Source of the DNA: Chthonomonas sp. UBA1950
GTDB lineage: Bacteria > Armatimonadota > Fimbriimonadia > Fimbriimonadales > Fimbriimonadaceae
NCBI GenBank assembly: GCA_002336105.1
Contig: DDEQ01000012.1
Span: 84,300-148,299, forward strand
Direction of reading: 5' to 3'
DNA: 64,000 bases
Shown one piece after another: positions 51,387 to 60,639 of the stretch. How positions within the stretch are numbered: position 1 is the stretch's first letter; every line of letters begins with the position of its first letter. The notes under the pieces are model-generated. The model saw only the letters and a list, made by a program, of their open reading frames with translations. It made no database searches and had not been told where the DNA came from. A program made the translations under genes and the position numbers.

Positions 51387-52112
51387 TTATCGCAAAACTT
51401 CATCAAATCGGATGGACACTGCGTTTTGACGTCGGAGGATTTCGGGAAGATCGACGCTGCATAGCAGGTCTGTGTCGGCTTGCCTTTCGGTTGCGACTCG
51501 CTCGCCAGGGTATCCCTCATGACTCATTCCGAGCATCTCATCGGTGTAACCGCCTGGGTGAAAAACTGCTAGATAGTCTCCTCTTGGAACGGCTTCGATC
51601 CTTTGTTCGATAGGCCCATTCCATCCCAGAAATCCTAAATACATGTTGTAAATAAGTTGCTCCTGATCACATAGTTCTTGGATACGTTCTCGGAGCCCTG
51701 GAAGATAGGCAAATCCCATGTGTTCATCAAAATACTTTATGGGAAGCCCGGTGGCTCGGACCTTGTCGATCTGCGCTTTTAGTTCGGCGAGAACCTGATC
51801 ATAGTTGACGCCTTCAACTTCGAAAAGGCATGGTGATGATTTCAGATTGCCGTCGTCGTCGACGAGTGATGGAACCTCGGAAGGAGGCAATACCGGCCCC
51901 CATTTCACCTTATCCCACTCAGCATTTAGGGTGGCATGCACGCCGAAGCAAGCATTAAACTCGGCTAGCTTTTCGATGGCGTCATCGAAGGCATAACATG
52001 GCGCCATGATGCCAACGTTCTTTAGAATTCCCGCTTTTAAGCATCGACAGATGGCGTCGTTTGCAGTAAAACTCCCTCCAGCATCGTCTCCCCTAAACAC
52101 GATTCTCTTCAT
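51387..52112 (-). CDS. ChbG/HpnK (YdjC) family carbohydrate deacetylase
   Basis: This 241-residue cytoplasmic carbohydrate deacetylase-like enzyme begins MKRIVFRGDDAGGSFTAND, where the metal-binding Asp pair lies, and has FGVHATLNAEW (metal His) and YFDEHMGFAYLPG (the second metal His, with a Met-Gly after it). The C-terminal YLAVFHPGGYTDEMLGM is conserved. Homologues remove acetyl groups from chitobiose or hopanoid-linked sugars. It is next to two rhamnosidases on the other strand, so it may serve sugar breakdown. TTG at 52142 also opens this frame, but the ATG at 52112 matches the family start. The 94-base gap to the rhamnosidase gene is divergent. Confidence 0.87.
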   Translation of the reverse strand: MKRIVFRGDDAGGSFTANDAICRCLKAGILKNVGIMAPCYAFDDAIEKLAEFNACFGVHATLNAEWDKVKWGPVLPPSEVPSLVDDDGNLKSSPCLFEVEGVNYDQVLAELKAQIDKVRATGLPIKYFDEHMGFAYLPGLRERIQELCDQEQLIYNMYLGFLGWNGPIEQRIEAVPRGDYLAVFHPGGYTDEMLGMSHEGYPGERVATERQADTDLLCSVDLPEILRRQNAVSIRFDEVLR

Positions 52113-52206
52113 ATTCGGTTTAAGGATAACAAGTTTTGCCAAGACTTACGAATATCAGACTCTCTGCATACTAAACAGGGAAGTGAAGGCGATAAGCTAG
52201 CAATCG

Positions 52207-54639
52207 ATGGACTCAACGAAGAAGGTCCGGCGTGTAAGCCTGGAAACGGCTCCTTTTGCCAAAGAACGTGCCCACGGAAATTGGAACAGTCGCGGAAGGT
52301 GGCCTGCCCAATGGATAACGCTTGAAGACGAGCCTAAAGCCCCGTTTGTAGCCGCCTACCAGTTGACATTCGACATTGCAACCGCTGAGAAGGTGCTCGT
52401 TCATGTAGCGGGAGATGAACGGTACGAACTTTTCCTTGACGGAGTCAGAGTCGGTCAAGGCAGCGAACGCGGTGATAAAGATCATTGGTTCTTTGAGTCG
52501 TACGAACTGGATCTTTCAGCAGGCAAACACGTATTGTTTGCTCGAGTTTGGACGCTGGCTGAACTTTCGCCTATGGCTCAGCTTTCACTTCGTCACGGTT
52601 TCTTACTATGTCCCGATGATGAAAAGTGGAATGCGCTTCTAGCGACTGGGAAGGCTCCTTGGATGGCGGCTCTACATACCGGGTATGAGTTCAAAAATCC
52701 CCAATCTGCATGGGGAACAGGTTCGCGAATCATCATTCATGGCGATAAGTTTCCTTGGGGAATCGAGCACGGAATCGCGGTAAAGTGGCAATCAGCGAAG
52801 AAGGGCGAACAGGCATTGACCTTGGAAGGGAAGTGCGATCAGCCCCCTCATCACTTTTTGTTACCCGCGATGCTGCCAGAGATGCGGCATGAAACCTGGG
52901 ACCCGGCACAGGTGAAGGTTCGGTCCGTTTCAGAAGTTGGTGAAGGGCCAACCGCGCCGCTACCGATCAAGGAGACATTTGCTGAGAATAACGCAGAGAC
53001 CGCTGATTGGCAGAAGTTAGTTCATGGGCAAAAACTGACCATCGAGGCTCACAAACGAGTTCGTGTGCTCTTCGATTTAGGGAACTACCTTTGCGCCTAT
53101 CACCAAGTGAAAACTACGGGTGGCAAAGGGGCCAGCGTTCGTATCCACTGGGAAGAGGCGCTCTACAGAACCTACAAAGACCGGGTCAAAGGCAACCGAA
53201 ACGAAGTTGACGGGAAGTTCTTCTGCACCTTATGGAACTGGGAGGATGGTGTTGGGGACACCTTTCTGACCGATGGTGGGCTCGAACGTTTCTTTACGAG
53301 CTTGTGGTGGCATGCCGGTCGATATGTCGAGGTCGTGGTCGAAACCAGAGACCAGGCTATCACGATTGAATCACTGAGTTTTTGTGAGACACGATACCCA
53401 CAAGAAAATCAGGGCAAGTTCGAAGCCAGCGATTCGAGGATGGCGGCGATCATCCCTATCGCCTATCGCGCCTTACAGATGTGCTCTCACGAGACTTACA
53501 TGGATTGCCCATTTTATGAGCAACTTCAGTATGTCGGAGATACCCGTCTGCAAATATTGGCTACCTACGCGACAAATGTCGATGACCGCTTGCCCAGAAA
53601 GGCGCTTCACTCCTTTGATTTCTCAAGACAGATCGATGGGGTGACGCAGTCGAGATATCCAAATAGAGTTGCGCAAGTCATTCCGCCGTTCTCGTTATGG
53701 TGGCTATGTATGATTCACGATTTCGCTCTTTGGCGGGGTGAAAAGGCGGTGGTCAGAGAGTTGATGCCCGGCGCGCGGGGTGTACTAGATTGGTTTGCCC
53801 AATTCGTTAATGCTGACGGCTTAGTCCAAGCTCCGATGGGGTGGAACTTTACGGACTGGGTTCCCGGATGGAGCAACGGCATGCCTTCTGGTGCCGATAC
53901 CGATGTCAGTTGCTTGGTCAACCTGCAACATTTGCTCTCGTTACAAGCTATGTACGACCTTGAGACTTGGCAAGGCGAACCAGAACGAGCGGCGCGTTAT
54001 AAGCGGTTGATGCGTGAGTCTTTGGTTGCGATCACAGAAAAGTTTTGGGACTCTCCTCGGGGGATTCTCGCCGATGACTTGGAGCATAAGAGCTTTAGCG
54101 AACACGCTCAATGCTTAGCGATCATCTCTGGGGTGTTTGATAAAGACAAAGAGTCGCAGATGGCTGAGGGGCTAGTCACCCAAAAAGGCTTGCATCAAAC
54201 GACGATCTATTTCACGCATTACTTGTTTGAAGCCTATCGACTGATCCATCGAAACGATCTGCTTTTGAAGCGGCTTGAGATGTGGTTTGATCACATCAAA
54301 AACGGTCTCAAAACCACGATTGAGCATCCCGAGCCAACACGGTCAGACTGTCATGCGTGGGGAGCACACCCTCTCTACCACTATCAGTCGTCCATTCTCG
54401 GAATCCGGCCCGTCGCTCTCGGCGGAAAGAAGTGGAGAATCGAGCCTCAATTGGGCGGATTGAAGCGGGCGAGCGGCCTTCTGCCTCTCCCTCAGGGCAA
54501 TCTTTCTGTGACCGTCGACCTTGACGCCACACCTATGGTTACGACCGAGATACCGGTAGGTATCGAAGCGGTGCTTGTTTGGAACGGCAACGAAACAGTC
54601 CTTCCCGCTGGCAAATCGATAAAGCGAGAACTCCTTTAG
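52207..54639 (+). CDS. Alpha-L-rhamnosidase-like glycosidase (GH78-related, subfamily without signal peptide)
   Basis: This 810-residue protein has beta-sandwich domains at about residues 1-330 (WPAQWITLEDEP, then HVAGDERYELFLDGVRVGQGSERGD, the jelly-roll pattern), then a six-hairpin (alpha/alpha)6 catalytic domain. The catalytic region carries YMDCPFYEQLQYVGDTRLQ, the equivalent of DCPQRDERLGWTGD in canonical GH78, and a C-terminal RSDCHAWGAHPLYHY. It lacks a signal peptide, so it acts in the cytoplasm on imported glycosides. The ATG at 52207 starts it. The next gene starts 9 bases after its stop, so the two form an operon. Confidence 0.85.
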   Translation: MDSTKKVRRVSLETAPFAKERAHGNWNSRGRWPAQWITLEDEPKAPFVAAYQLTFDIATAEKVLVHVAGDERYELFLDGVRVGQGSERGDKDHWFFESYELDLSAGKHVLFARVWTLAELSPMAQLSLRHGFLLCPDDEKWNALLATGKAPWMAALHTGYEFKNPQSAWGTGSRIIIHGDKFPWGIEHGIAVKWQSAKKGEQALTLEGKCDQPPHHFLLPAMLPEMRHETWDPAQVKVRSVSEVGEGPTAPLPIKETFAENNAETADWQKLVHGQKLTIEAHKRVRVLFDLGNYLCAYHQVKTTGGKGASVRIHWEEALYRTYKDRVKGNRNEVDGKFFCTLWNWEDGVGDTFLTDGGLERFFTSLWWHAGRYVEVVVETRDQAITIESLSFCETRYPQENQGKFEASDSRMAAIIPIAYRALQMCSHETYMDCPFYEQLQYVGDTRLQILATYATNVDDRLPRKALHSFDFSRQIDGVTQSRYPNRVAQVIPPFSLWWLCMIHDFALWRGEKAVVRELMPGARGVLDWFAQFVNADGLVQAPMGWNFTDWVPGWSNGMPSGADTDVSCLVNLQHLLSLQAMYDLETWQGEPERAARYKRLMRESLVAITEKFWDSPRGILADDLEHKSFSEHAQCLAIISGVFDKDKESQMAEGLVTQKGLHQTTIYFTHYLFEAYRLIHRNDLLLKRLEMWFDHIKNGLKTTIEHPEPTRSDCHAWGAHPLYHYQSSILGIRPVALGGKKWRIEPQLGGLKRASGLLPLPQGNLSVTVDLDATPMVTTEIPVGIEAVLVWNGNETVLPAGKSIKRELL

Positions 54640-54648
54640 GAAATCAGA

Positions 54649-57216
54649 ATGTCATCCTTTTCAGTCTCATCACTACGTTGTGAATATTTGACGAACCCAA
54701 TCGGAATTGATTGGGTTCAACCTCGTCTCTCTTGGAAGCTGGTTGGTAACGAGCGCGGATTGTGCCAAACGGCCTACCGAATTGAAGTCGGAACTGCTGC
54801 AGGTTTGTCTGATATGTGGGATTCGGGAAAGGTCGAATCTGATCAATCCACCCAAGTTCTATATTCAGGATCAAAGGTGCCATCGCGGACACGAGTTTAT
54901 TGGCAGGTGACCGTTTGGAACCAAAAGGGCGAGAACATCACATCTGGGGTTGCTTCCTGGGAGACCGGGCTTCGCGTGGAGGATTGGGGCGCAAAGTGGA
55001 TACAAGGGCCTTTGTCTGGCGGACCGAGGACAATGTCGCCTGTTCCGCATTTCAGTAGCGGAGTTTTTCAGGTTCAAAAGAACGTAGAGTCTGCTCGTCT
55101 ATACGTCTCTGCATTAGGAGCTTACGAAGCCCGTTTGAATGGCGCGAAGATCGGAGATCATGAGTTAGCTCCCGGCTGGACCGATTTTCGGAAACGCGTT
55201 CGCTATCAAACATTCGATGTGACCGACGACCTTCGAGCCGGTTCGAATATTTTGAGCGCGGCGGTTGGAGACGGCTGGTATTCGGGGCATTTGGAATGGC
55301 GAGACCGGGGTTTCTATGGCGACCGTCCTCGATTCATTGCTCAACTTGAGATCATTTATGCCGATGGCTCGTCCTCAGTGATAACTACGAACGAAACCTG
55401 GAGCGTTGCCTACGGGCAAGAGCTAGAAGCAGACATCTACATGGGTGAAGCGATTGACGCTAGGCGTCAACCCGAGCGGTGGCAGAAGGTAGAGGTTTTT
55501 GAAGCTGACATCAACTTGGTGGCGCAGAACATGCCGCCGATGCGGGTTATAGATGAGATCGTTCCCGTATCGATCACTGAGAAACAGCAGTGGCCGAGCT
55601 CTCGTTGGATTTTTGACCTGGGTCAAAACATGGTCGGAAGAGTTCGAATAAAAGTGAAGGGAACTAGAGGCAAAACGATCACGCTTCGAACGGCTGAACG
55701 CCTTGAGTCAAACGGGAATTTTTACACTGCCAACTATCGAGGAGCAAGGTCAACAGACTACTTTACGTTGAGCGGTGAGGAAGACGTTTTTGAACCTACT
55801 TTCACGTTCCACGGCTTCCAGTATATTGAGCTTTCTGGCTTGGAGACGCCACCGACAACCGACACTTTGACCGGAATCGTCATTCATAGTGACCTCGAAG
55901 AGACCGGCACATTTGAATGTAGCGACCCCTTGCTCAACCAGCTACAGCACAATATCAAATGGGGCTGGAAGGGGAACTCGCTTGATGTGCCAACCGACTG
56001 CCCACAACGTGACGAGCGCCTAGGTTGGACAGGCGATGCGCAAGTTTTCTGTCGAACGGCATCGTTTCTGACTCTAAGTGCGCCGTTTTTCGAGAAGTAC
56101 GTTCAAGATTTGGAAGATGCGCAGGGCGATAAGGGGCAGATTCCTCCTGTTGCGCCGTTTACAGATATCGTTGATAGCGATGGCGGCCCGGCGTGGGCTG
56201 ATGCCTTCGTGATTTGTCCGTGGACGATCTATCAAGTATTCGGTGACAAACTCATTTTGGAGAGGCACTATGACGCGATGTCGAAGTGGATCGACCACCA
56301 AGATGCAACAAGCAAAGACGGAATTCGTTGCTACGACGGATACGAAGGATTTAAAGGATTTGGAGACTGGCTTTCCACGAAAGCGGACACCCCGCAAGAG
56401 TTGATCGGAACGGCCTTTTTTGCCTATTCATCGGGTTTGATGGCGAAGATCGCCCAGATTCTTGGAAAAGATGAGGACACAGCTAAATTCGCAGGGTTAA
56501 GAGAGAAGGCAAAGTCAGCGTTCAATCGGCGATTTGTCACCCCAGATGGACTGATTGCCTGTGAGACCCAGACTGCCTATATTCTTGCGCTACAGTTCGA
56601 CCTAGTTCCGTCCGAGGTTCGAGTGACGATGCTTCAGCGCGTCGTCGATGATATGGGAAGACGCGGTTGGCATATGTCAACTGGTTTTGTCGGAACTTCT
56701 TACGTGCCACATATTCTTGAAAATGGTGGGCGACTCGACGTCGCATACAAGCTATTGGAGCAGAAATCGTGGCCCTCATGGCTTTACGCGGTTACCCAAG
56801 GAGCGACGACGATTTGGGAGAGATGGGATGGTTGGACAGAAGAAAAGGGTTTCCAAGACGCAGGTATGAACTCTTTTAACCATTACGCCTATGGTGCAGT
56901 GGGCGAATGGTTGTACTCCTCAGTCGCAGGAATTGAGATCGGCGAACCTGGATACAAAAAGATTCTGCTTCAGCCTCGTCCGGGTGGAACTTTGACATAC
57001 GCGAAAGCCTCGCTCGAAACGCTCTATGGTCGGGTATCTAGTGACTGGAAGATCGAAGGCAACACGTTCGTTTGGGTTGCTACTATTCCGCCAAACACTT
57101 CTGCTTCGGTGACCTTGCCGCCAGAAGTGCAGGACCCTAAACTAGAAGGTAACTCATGCTCTTCAAAGCTCGAGCTACCTTCGGGAACTTATCAATTCGA
57201 AGGAGTTTGGAACTAA
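54649..57216 (+). CDS. Alpha-L-rhamnosidase (GH78)
   Basis: This 855-residue enzyme removes terminal alpha-L-rhamnose from glycans or flavonoid glycosides. The N-terminal domain begins SLRCEYLTNPIGIDWVQPRLSWKL, the family opening. A second beta domain follows (KNVESARLYVSALGAYEARLNGAKIGD), then a Bac_rhamnosid beta domain (WIFDLGQNMVGRVRI). The (alpha/alpha)6 domain carries the acid motif DVPTDCPQRDERLGWTGDAQ and the base region GATTIWERWDGW. No signal peptide is present, so it is cytoplasmic. The ATG at 54649 has AGGA 8 bases upstream. Its stop overlaps the convergent small protein gene by 4 bases. Confidence 0.95.
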   Translation: MSSFSVSSLRCEYLTNPIGIDWVQPRLSWKLVGNERGLCQTAYRIEVGTAAGLSDMWDSGKVESDQSTQVLYSGSKVPSRTRVYWQVTVWNQKGENITSGVASWETGLRVEDWGAKWIQGPLSGGPRTMSPVPHFSSGVFQVQKNVESARLYVSALGAYEARLNGAKIGDHELAPGWTDFRKRVRYQTFDVTDDLRAGSNILSAAVGDGWYSGHLEWRDRGFYGDRPRFIAQLEIIYADGSSSVITTNETWSVAYGQELEADIYMGEAIDARRQPERWQKVEVFEADINLVAQNMPPMRVIDEIVPVSITEKQQWPSSRWIFDLGQNMVGRVRIKVKGTRGKTITLRTAERLESNGNFYTANYRGARSTDYFTLSGEEDVFEPTFTFHGFQYIELSGLETPPTTDTLTGIVIHSDLEETGTFECSDPLLNQLQHNIKWGWKGNSLDVPTDCPQRDERLGWTGDAQVFCRTASFLTLSAPFFEKYVQDLEDAQGDKGQIPPVAPFTDIVDSDGGPAWADAFVICPWTIYQVFGDKLILERHYDAMSKWIDHQDATSKDGIRCYDGYEGFKGFGDWLSTKADTPQELIGTAFFAYSSGLMAKIAQILGKDEDTAKFAGLREKAKSAFNRRFVTPDGLIACETQTAYILALQFDLVPSEVRVTMLQRVVDDMGRRGWHMSTGFVGTSYVPHILENGGRLDVAYKLLEQKSWPSWLYAVTQGATTIWERWDGWTEEKGFQDAGMNSFNHYAYGAVGEWLYSSVAGIEIGEPGYKKILLQPRPGGTLTYAKASLETLYGRVSSDWKIEGNTFVWVATIPPNTSASVTLPPEVQDPKLEGNSCSSKLELPSGTYQFEGVWN

Positions 57217-57659
57217 GGAACCAGTCGAGTACCGGGCTGAGCTTGCTTCTCAGCCCAGTTCTTCAACATCATAACTCCCCCGAAACCACCAGCTAAACAG
57301 AGAGCTCCAATCCACCATTTCGGTCCTTCTTGGGTCTTGTTTTCGATTTGGTCTGTCGCCACTTTGATCGTATCGAGCGCCTTTTCGTCAGAGTTGATCC
57401 TAGCGTTTGAAATCGCTGACTTCGCGGTTGGATCCGCCATGGTTGGGTCGACCTGATTCCGTATGGCTTCGCCATCTTTCATATCAGTGACGCCAACTGG
57501 TCCTGAAACACCCTGGAGCTGTTGGTCTTGCGTCCTTTGTTCTTGGCTCCTCTCGGGTCGGGGTGTCGAGTAGGAATACGGGCGCAACGGAGCAGGGCCG
57601 AGCGCGGCTAATCCCAGTAAAAAGATTGCGGTGACGAGAGGTTTTACTGTCCTGTCCAT
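57213..57659 (-). CDS. Small protein with signal peptide and C-terminal membrane segment, last gene of minor-pilin operon
   Basis: This 148-residue protein is not recognised. A signal peptide (about residues 1-23, LVTAIFLLGLAALGPAPL) precedes a Gln/Arg/Asp-rich linker and a C-terminal membrane segment (about 115-132, WWIGALCLAGGFGGVMML), ending in a basic tail. The start overlaps the PilX-like gene by 16 bases, so it is in the pilin operon. Its architecture resembles the unknown at 61902-62315, with a signal peptide, disordered linker and C-terminal anchor. A role in pilus assembly is inferred from the operon only. Confidence 0.65.
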   Translation of the reverse strand: MDRTVKPLVTAIFLLGLAALGPAPLRPYSYSTPRPERSQEQRTQDQQLQGVSGPVGVTDMKDGEAIRNQVDPTMADPTAKSAISNARINSDEKALDTIKVATDQIENKTQEGPKWWIGALCLAGGFGGVMMLKNWAEKQAQPGTRLVP

Positions 57660-59500
57660 GTGAATCCTCGGTTTTGCCAGGCGCTTCGAAGCATGACGGG
57701 GCTTCGAGGGAGCATGATGTCGATGAGAGGCTGTTGCGTGATCGATCTCTCTCTGATGCGAGAGTCATAGTTCATTCGCATTGGCAGACTCAAACAGACC
57801 ATGGCTTCGTCTTTACAGATAATTGAGCCGTTGAAGATAACTCCGCTACCACTTGCCGCGACGTCTCCACCACCAACAAAGTTGGTGTACATAACCGCGT
57901 CGACTTGGTTAACGCCTTCAGCGATACTGTGCAAAGTTGAATCGCTAATTACTGACTGATAGCGCATTCGTCCTGTCGAGTCCACTTCTTTCGCGTTATA
58001 AGGTGCGATCCAGTTTCCGTTCTCATCGTAACGCCCCTTTGTAAACGGCGGCGTCATGTATTGAAGCGGAGTCGTATTGGTGAAGGTTGTTGTGTCTCCA
58101 AGGATGATTGATGCTCGCGCTGCAAGCCCGAGCATATCTGCCTTTTCGTTGGCTTGGTCAACAGCCGTTGCGTTAGTGCCCTTGAATACTGGTTTGGTTT
58201 GGTATTTGATCGACCCAACAACATGAACGTTTCTACCCGTATAAACGGTACCTTGCCCCTTCACGGTCCCTTTGATCACGCAATCTTGGGTCACTGTTAT
58301 TGGTCCATGGACAATAATCGGATGCGCATCGGTGCCAACCGCCGTCACTGACCCAGTGATTTGCCCGTTGGTTGTAACAGTCTGGTATGCGTTCATCGAC
58401 GAGTTCCAGACCTGCATGTAGGCACCTCTCCCATAGTTTGGGTTGGCTGTTCCGTCGGAATAGTTCGCCTTCGTATCGACATAGCTTGCGCTCAATCCTT
58501 GGTAGTAACTAATATCGCTGAGGTCAGGCATGATGACTTCCCGGGTCGGGTTTGCATCTAGAGTTGCGTAATTAGGGGTTACACTGGTTGATGTGCGTTG
58601 CCAACCTCGGCTACCGTTTGCATCTGCGAAAACCGCTCCGGAGATATGGTTGTTCAGGACGACTCCGTCCGATTCAAAGACGAGGTCACGCCACTTATCG
58701 TAGGAGGTTGTTCCTTTCGCTCCAAAGATGGTCGAGTCGTAGGCTTGTCGCCATCTGAGTTCATTATCAGCCTTATTCGCGCTGTTAGCTGAAGAGTTTG
58801 TCGAGTAGGTCGAAAGTGACCACTTTACAGGAGCAGTGTTGATGATTCCGGCTGCAGGCGTCGCCAGTTTATCGTTTGAACAGGCGTAAACGGACCCGTT
58901 GACTGTAGGTGAGCCATTGGTGAAATTGAAGTTGCCGTTGGCTCGCATATCACCGTTGACGACCAGATCATTGACGCCAAATCCATCCATCCATCCATAG
59001 TTGTTGACGAAGTAGGCATAGTCGAAGACTTGGCTTCTAGCCAGCTGAAATGTCGCGATGACATCGACCACCTTTTGTGGTTCGCCAGATTGCAATGCTC
59101 CGTCTCTGTTGCTATCAATCCAACCTACGCTACGTATCGTGATGATGCGTGTGTATGTGTCAATTGTTTGAACTGAGATGACCCCAGCTGCGTAACCTCC
59201 GACGCCAGTGATGGCGCCAGACGAAGCCGCCGCTGGGTTGCCAGTACTTGCTCCCGATACGGAGGAGTCGAACGCAGTGAAGGTCTGAGTCGATTTGAAT
59301 GGACGCCAAAGGCTTCTCAGAACCGCTTGCACACCTGCTTCGCAAAGGTGAGTTGCTTTCACGTCGATGCTTTGGCGATTTGAGATTCGAATGACTGATG
59401 TGGCACTGTTGACATAAGTGACCGACGCAACGGCGATGAGCGACAAAATGACAAATGAAGTGAGAAGAGCCGAGCCCTTCTTTAGGTGAAATCTCCTCAT
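57644..59500 (-). CDS. PilX-like large minor pilin / pilus-tip protein
   Basis: This 618-residue protein has a type III/IV-pilin-like N-terminus: a basic start (MRRFHLKKG) and a hydrophobic helix SALLTSFVILSLIAVASVTYV, as in PilX and PulK families, where cleavage after the Gly is expected. The segment NRQSIDVKATHLCEAGVQAV matches the helix continuation of PilX (AAEAG region). The body of about 550 residues is rich in Asn, Thr, Ser and Gly, like an adhesive or tip domain, with many repeat-like beta strands. The ATG overlaps the PilW-like stop (ATGA). It may cap the fibre; this is inferred from size and position. Confidence 0.78.
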   Translation of the reverse strand: MRRFHLKKGSALLTSFVILSLIAVASVTYVNSATSVIRISNRQSIDVKATHLCEAGVQAVLRSLWRPFKSTQTFTAFDSSVSGASTGNPAAASSGAITGVGGYAAGVISVQTIDTYTRIITIRSVGWIDSNRDGALQSGEPQKVVDVIATFQLARSQVFDYAYFVNNYGWMDGFGVNDLVVNGDMRANGNFNFTNGSPTVNGSVYACSNDKLATPAAGIINTAPVKWSLSTYSTNSSANSANKADNELRWRQAYDSTIFGAKGTTSYDKWRDLVFESDGVVLNNHISGAVFADANGSRGWQRTSTSVTPNYATLDANPTREVIMPDLSDISYYQGLSASYVDTKANYSDGTANPNYGRGAYMQVWNSSMNAYQTVTTNGQITGSVTAVGTDAHPIIVHGPITVTQDCVIKGTVKGQGTVYTGRNVHVVGSIKYQTKPVFKGTNATAVDQANEKADMLGLAARASIILGDTTTFTNTTPLQYMTPPFTKGRYDENGNWIAPYNAKEVDSTGRMRYQSVISDSTLHSIAEGVNQVDAVMYTNFVGGGDVAASGSGVIFNGSIICKDEAMVCLSLPMRMNYDSRIRERSITQQPLIDIMLPRSPVMLRSAWQNRGFTWTGQ

Positions 59501-60057
59501 TGAGTCAACTCCGGGATATTTCGTAAATAGACGATCTCACGAGTTCTATTCGTGACAGTGGATGCCTGATATCCGCTGCTTCGCGTTGCAATCATGACAA
59601 CCAGAGACCGAGCGACTGTCCCAGAACCCGCAGTGAAAAGTTTGTAAGTCGTCGTTCCGCCGGTTGAAAGCGGATCGGTCGTGATGACGCCTTTGCAAAT
59701 AATCCGAGCGCTTCCACCCGTGACAATGCGGAGCGTTCCATCTGCCAACTCAATTCTTCTTGTGACTCCATCGTAAGTAAGAGGAACTGTATAAGCACCC
59801 GACGAACTAAGGGCGGGTTTTTGATAAGTGATTCCGTAACCGTTTGTATCGACGGAGATGGCCATCGCCTCTCTGAGCTCTTTCGCAACGATTCTCATCG
59901 CCGTTTGGCTGGTGCTTTCCGCATTGATCTTGCCTTGGCCGCGCATCCAACTGGACATACCGGCGAAGAAGATCGCTACAGCGATGAACATAACTCCGAC
60001 GGTGATTGCCGAAGCCATCGTGACCTCGACAATGGTTTGCCCGCGTTGACGTCTCAT
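59497..60057 (-). CDS. PilW-like prepilin-type minor pilin
   Basis: This 186-residue minor pilin has the leader MRRQRG and a helix QTIVEVTMASAITVGVMFIAVAIFFAGM, so the motif is G|QTIVEV with the essential Glu at +5, as in PilW/PulJ types. The soluble domain has RRIELADGTLRIVTGGS and a C-terminal RTREIVYLRNIPELT. The frame is open further upstream, but the ATG at 60057 overlaps the PilV-like stop (ATGA) and gives the short leader. It is the middle gene of the three-pilin set. Confidence 0.83.
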   Translation of the reverse strand: MRRQRGQTIVEVTMASAITVGVMFIAVAIFFAGMSSWMRGQGKINAESTSQTAMRIVAKELREAMAISVDTNGYGITYQKPALSSSGAYTVPLTYDGVTRRIELADGTLRIVTGGSARIICKGVITTDPLSTGGTTTYKLFTAGSGTVARSLVVMIATRSSGYQASTVTNRTREIVYLRNIPELTQ

Positions 60058-60512
60058 AGGTTTGCCACCAACGTTGCTAGTTTGTAGGTGCGTGTCGATC
60101 CACGTTCGGTCCAAGATACGGTTACAGTGATTCGCCTAAGGTCTAGGTCTGCCTGTTCAAGCAAAATGGTTCCCGTTCCGTTAGGGAGCACTTTGCTAAC
60201 ATTGTCGAGCGACGTCGAATCCGTCGAGGTGAACGAGTAGGTGTTCGTTGTGACTGGTGTTGAGGAATCGATCAGTCCAAAATAAGCTAGCTGGCTGGCG
60301 GTGCAGTTGCTGTAACCTGAGCCTCGAATTGCTTCAAGCTCTTTTTCTGCGATGCTCGTAGCCTTGTTCAGGTAGTTCGCCCGACTCCGAGCGACATTTG
60401 CCACTGGCATACTGACGGTCATCACTGTCGCGGCAGAAGCCACCAAGAAAACCGCCATTAGCACCTCCATCATAGACGTGCCACGTAAATGTAATGCCCC
60501 GTGGATTCTCAT
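60054..60512 (-). CDS. PilV-like prepilin-type minor pilin
   Basis: This 152-residue minor pilin has leader MRIHGALHLRG and a helix TSMMEVLMAVFLVASAATVMTVSM, so the motif is G|TSMMEV with the essential Glu at +5, typical of PilV/GspI types. The segment ANYLNKATSIAEKELEAIRG matches GspI/PilV helix continuation. The ATG at 60512 has GGAG 13 bases upstream and CGGAA close by. It is the first gene of the minor-pilin operon that continues with the PilW- and PilX-like genes. The 127 bases upstream (60513-60639) hold no other gene and should contain the promoter, which I could not identify with confidence. Confidence 0.83.
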   Translation of the reverse strand: MRIHGALHLRGTSMMEVLMAVFLVASAATVMTVSMPVANVARSRANYLNKATSIAEKELEAIRGSGYSNCTASQLAYFGLIDSSTPVTTNTYSFTSTDSTSLDNVSKVLPNGTGTILLEQADLDLRRITVTVSWTERGSTRTYKLATLVANL

Positions 60513-60639
60513 GTTCCGTGCTCTCCAAGTAGATCATCGGAACAATTCCATCTATAAACAACGGGCAGACTCGTAGATGAGCCTGATTTAATGCATTGGC
60601 ACTAATGAGCACTCGGATAACTCCCGAGAATTCGCGCTC

